A DNA stretch of 64,000 nt from Lachnospiraceae bacterium (GTDB lineage: Bacteria; Bacillota; Clostridia; Lachnospirales; Anaerotignaceae), in the NCBI GenBank assembly GCA_019422065.1, contig JAHZEA010000005.1, positions 49,698 to 113,697 of the forward strand, given 5' to 3'. The first letter of the stretch is position 1. The number at the start of each line of letters is the position of its first letter. The position numbers and the translations under genes are program-made. Below are positions 61,277-64,000 of the stretch, in pieces. The notes below the pieces were generated by a model that did no database searches, had not been told where the DNA came from, and saw only the letters and a program-made list of their open reading frames with translations.

Positions 61277-63835
61277 TTATATAAAATCTCCATATTCCAG
61301 TTTACTTCGTTTAAATTTGCCGTTTTCAAAATAGTCTTCACCGTTTTCATAACACAAAAGCTCTCCTATTTTGTCATTTGGCAAAGCATTAATTTTTTCT
61401 TTATTTACTGAATAAATGAAGTTATTTAAAAGACTGCGAACTTGTGAAAGCTTCACCTGTTTTTCGGAATAATCCATCAGATTGTTTCTAAGCAGTTTTT
61501 TATAATCATTCCATATCTGCCAGCCGTCTAAAATTTTGCCGTTTTCGTCTTCTATTTTTCGGCACAGTACAACATCAACTGTCATCAAATTCTCATCAAT
61601 AAGTTTCATACGCTCCGATACGTTTTTAAAATCAAGACCTGCTACATCGTTGTCAAAAAAACTTTTTAAACCTTCTTTAGATGTACTGTTATTTTTATTT
61701 TCTTGAAGTACTTTAATTACCATTCGGTAATAATCGGAAAACCTTTTTTCTTCCAAAATATTTCTCATTTCAGGATTTTTAATACTTAAGCTTTCACTGT
61801 TTCTGTAATCATTTTTATAAATGCCCTTTTCGCTGTCATAATTAAAGAAATAGCATACGCCTTGTTTTTCAGCTGAAAAAGAACGGTTTATTCTGCCTAA
61901 AAACTGTTCTTCACTATCCAATATCGATATATCTTTATATCCTATATCCATATCAATATCCTCACCGGCTTCTATTACTTGGGTAGCTATTAAAAGAGCT
62001 TCTTTAACTGTTTTTTCTCTTATCGGTTTAAGTATTTTTTCACGCTCAAGCGCCGAATCGTCTCCGGTAATAAGAAATACTGGTATGTCAAAACTCTCAT
62101 CACAGCATATATCCTGATAAAATTCTTCTGCTGTTGACTTTTTTATAAACTCAACAAGTATTTTTGTTCCTTTTCCGCAATTTTTCTTTATATGCTCTTT
62201 TAATAGCAGCAAATAATCTTCGTTGTCGCAACCGGTATCTATAAGCTCATAAGAAAGCTTAACTCTGTTTTTAAACACAGGATTATTAAAATACTCACAG
62301 CTGTTTTTTAAAAGATGTACAACATTACAGTCAGCGCCTGCAAGCAGCTCAAGCTCCGGAAGTGTTGCAGACATAATTATTATTTTAATATTCATTAAAT
62401 CCGCACATTCTTTTAAAAATATAATTATTTCAGCCCATATAGAATTTTTATAACTCTGTATTTCATCAAGAACCACTACAGAATCAATAAGCTGCAAAAA
62501 CGAAAACAAGTTTTCTCTTTTATCACCAAAAAGAGCTGAAAAAAAGCTCACATGGGTTGTAAGTATAAACGGGTAGTTTAAAAATTGTCTATCCAAAAGA
62601 GCATTTTTATAATAATTTTCCGTATCATCTTTTTGTTTAGAATTTCCTATTGGGGTAATTGAATTAATAACGGTTATTTTGTTTTTCAAATTTTCATTAT
62701 TAAAAGATTTGTACAGTACATTTTTATTCTGCTCAACCAGAGTATTAAAAGGATACACATAAAACAGTTTCTTTCTGTTTTCCATAAGCATAAAGCTGAG
62801 ATTTAATGCAGTGTTACTTTTTCCACTTCCCGTAGGAGCTTCAAGGAAGAATATATTTTCTTTATCGTCACTTTTTGAAATACATTTTTTAAGGCTATTT
62901 TCGGCATTTAAAAATATATTGCTTCTTAGTTCGTTCATATCCGAAATGTCCGAAATTTTTATATTTTTATTGCTTTTTTCATAATTTCTTATACCCTTAT
63001 AAACAGCAGAGCTTTTATAAACATTATAAAACTCTTTTATGTCTTCCATTGTACCAAAGTACTGTTTTTCCATACCGTCCATATATTCTGTTGTGGAATA
63101 ATAATCACATGATACAAGAACTGAGTAAGCAAGCCTTAGCAAAAAATATTTTGCTATTCCTTCATTCCTGTTTACAGATATATTTCTTTCGTAGCTGTTT
63201 AAAAGTTTTTTTAGATATTTTTTATCAATTGAAAATTTTTGTTTTAGTCCTTTAGCCTCATTACCTTTAAAAAAATCTATAATGTCATAGTTATCAGCAA
63301 TTTTACCGAAATAATCATTAATTCTTGTTAAATCACTATGATGTCTTGATATTATGTAAGAAAACTCTATTACAGCAAATTTAAACCTTTTTTTCTTATC
63401 ATCACAAACATCTATTACATCAAGCTTTTTTAAAAAATAATCCATGTATATTAAAGACGAAAGAAATGAATGGTCACTTCCTGACAATCCATAAATATAT
63501 TCATCATTTTTAAAGCATGGATTATTCATTTTTTCTTTCTGAAAAGCAGGATTAACTTTTCCCGTATCGTGGAATATTATCATTTGGTAAAAAAGTTCAT
63601 ATAAAAGTTCTTTATCCTTTTCAGTATCTGCAAAGCTTAATTTATCAGCATATCCGAAAATGACTTTTTTTAAATTTTTGTCCTGTAATATTTTATTAAA
63701 ATATTTATTGCAGCGCATAATATGTTCCCCCAGTGTTTCACCGGGGGAATTTTTCTTTGTATGAGCAAGCAGTGTTACGTTTTCATCTATAACATTATTA
63801 AAATCAGAAAAACACGATATTTCTTTGACCATCAT
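61277..63835 (-). CDS. cas3: CRISPR-associated helicase-nuclease Cas3
   Basis: Cas3 is recruited by Cascade to unwind and shred target DNA. The 852-residue protein starts with an HD nuclease domain (GEHIMRCNKYF; YQMIIFHDTGKVNPAFQ; ISRHHSDL). The helicase follows: motif I LEAPTGSGKSNTALN, motif II VVLDEIQSY, motif III IMSATLPEL, motif V ATQVIEAGEDIDMD and motif VI EQFLGRINRSFS. HD and helicase are fused in the usual type I order. Its start overlaps the end of cas5 by 32 bases. Confidence 0.96.
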   Translation of the reverse strand: MMVKEISCFSDFNNVIDENVTLLAHTKKNSPGETLGEHIMRCNKYFNKILQDKNLKKVIFGYADKLSFADTEKDKELLYELFYQMIIFHDTGKVNPAFQKEKMNNPCFKNDEYIYGLSGSDHSFLSSLIYMDYFLKKLDVIDVCDDKKKRFKFAVIEFSYIISRHHSDLTRINDYFGKIADNYDIIDFFKGNEAKGLKQKFSIDKKYLKKLLNSYERNISVNRNEGIAKYFLLRLAYSVLVSCDYYSTTEYMDGMEKQYFGTMEDIKEFYNVYKSSAVYKGIRNYEKSNKNIKISDISDMNELRSNIFLNAENSLKKCISKSDDKENIFFLEAPTGSGKSNTALNLSFMLMENRKKLFYVYPFNTLVEQNKNVLYKSFNNENLKNKITVINSITPIGNSKQKDDTENYYKNALLDRQFLNYPFILTTHVSFFSALFGDKRENLFSFLQLIDSVVVLDEIQSYKNSIWAEIIIFLKECADLMNIKIIIMSATLPELELLAGADCNVVHLLKNSCEYFNNPVFKNRVKLSYELIDTGCDNEDYLLLLKEHIKKNCGKGTKILVEFIKKSTAEEFYQDICCDESFDIPVFLITGDDSALEREKILKPIREKTVKEALLIATQVIEAGEDIDMDIGYKDISILDSEEQFLGRINRSFSAEKQGVCYFFNYDSEKGIYKNDYRNSESLSIKNPEMRNILEEKRFSDYYRMVIKVLQENKNNSTSKEGLKSFFDNDVAGLDFKNVSERMKLIDENLMTVDVVLCRKIEDENGKILDGWQIWNDYKKLLRNNLMDYSEKQVKLSQVRSLLNNFIYSVNKEKINALPNDKIGELLCYENGEDYFENGKFKRSKLEYGDFI

Positions 63836-64000
63836 TAAACACCTGCTCTTTTATTTCAAAGTCATCTTCATCTGTAAAATAAAATTTTTTCATAATATAC
63901 TGATTAGTTGAAAGTTTCAATCCTGTCGGAAGATATTCTTCATACTTAAAAGTAAAACTATCCCATTTTGAGCTTATATAGTCCTGAGGAATAAGACTCT
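63804..64000 (-). CDS. cas5: CRISPR-associated protein Cas5, C-terminal part (type I-B)
   Basis: The frame enters from the right edge and stops at 63804. The visible 64 residues include IPQDYISSKWDSFTF, YLPTGLKLSTNQYIMKKFYFTD and a final NIVFF. They fit the end of type I-B Cas5, which caps the 5' handle of crRNA in Cascade. Identification rests mainly on position directly upstream of cas3 with a 32-base overlap. Confidence 0.75.
   Translation of the reverse strand, partial: SLIPQDYISSKWDSFTFKYEEYLPTGLKLSTNQYIMKKFYFTDEDDFEIKEQVFNDGQRNIVFF

Overview
The window is AT-rich DNA from an anaerobic, endospore-forming member of the Clostridia, most likely Lachnospiraceae or a near relative. The best evidence is a complete SCIFF ranthipeptide locus (scfA-scfB next to a TIGR04086 membrane protein and secDF), together with spoIIP, spoVT, a [4Fe-4S] two-subunit serine dehydratase, strong AGGAGG ribosome binding sites and many intrinsic terminators. 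I saw no rRNA or tRNA genes.

Layout. 1-9.4 kb (minus strand): a partial TPR protein, then recX, recA, cinA, a small membrane protein, pgsA, rimO and ftsK/spoIIIE. 9.6-17 kb (plus strand): a membrane acyltransferase with purK; a FapA-like (DUF342) gene followed by CheX-like and CheY-like genes; then sdaAB-sdaAA. 17-28.5 kb is an accessory surface locus. It holds a DUF2798 protein, a class B sortase, a Ser/Glu/Gly repeat protein, two TasA/camelysin-like secreted proteins, a wall-anchored Asp-Pro repeat protein and two ER-type (SipW-like) signal peptidases. Next to these lie an XRE regulator, a LytTR response regulator with a GHKL kinase, a small membrane protein and a second, colinear GHKL kinase whose own regulator survives only as a fragment. 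28.6-46.7 kb is housekeeping: lepA, spoIIP, pdp-deoB, ychF, an AstE-like hydrolase, lepB, rplS, apt, recJ, secF, secD, the SCIFF locus, a PHP phosphoesterase and a flavin reductase-like protein. 46.7-51.6 kb is a polyamine ABC transporter (potABCD) behind an XRE-cupin regulator. 52-55.7 kb has a HAD phosphatase, murI, ddl and spoVT. 56.4-64 kb has an AAA/DUF4143 ATPase, a 25-repeat CRISPR array and the downstream part of a type I-B cas operon (cas5 partial, cas3, cas4, cas1, cas2).

How the genes work together. The 17.8-26.1 kb block looks like a self-contained surface-fibre factory. Two signal peptidases process short secreted subunits that share a Lys-Tyr-Ile/Val motif just after the signal segment. 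A sortase attaches a VPKTG-bearing anchor protein, and a hairpin after the first subunit gene would set its dose above the rest. A LytTR two-component pair sits next door, and phased direct repeats of the kind LytTR proteins bind lie upstream of the first signal peptidase. This assignment rests on sequence features and gene order and is inference. It is my best candidate for an undescribed system here. Other points of interest are a PotA ATPase with two tandem Ig-like repeats in its TOBE region, a FapA-CheX-CheY trio with no flagellar or chemotaxis genes nearby, and irregularities in the CRISPR repeats and spacers.
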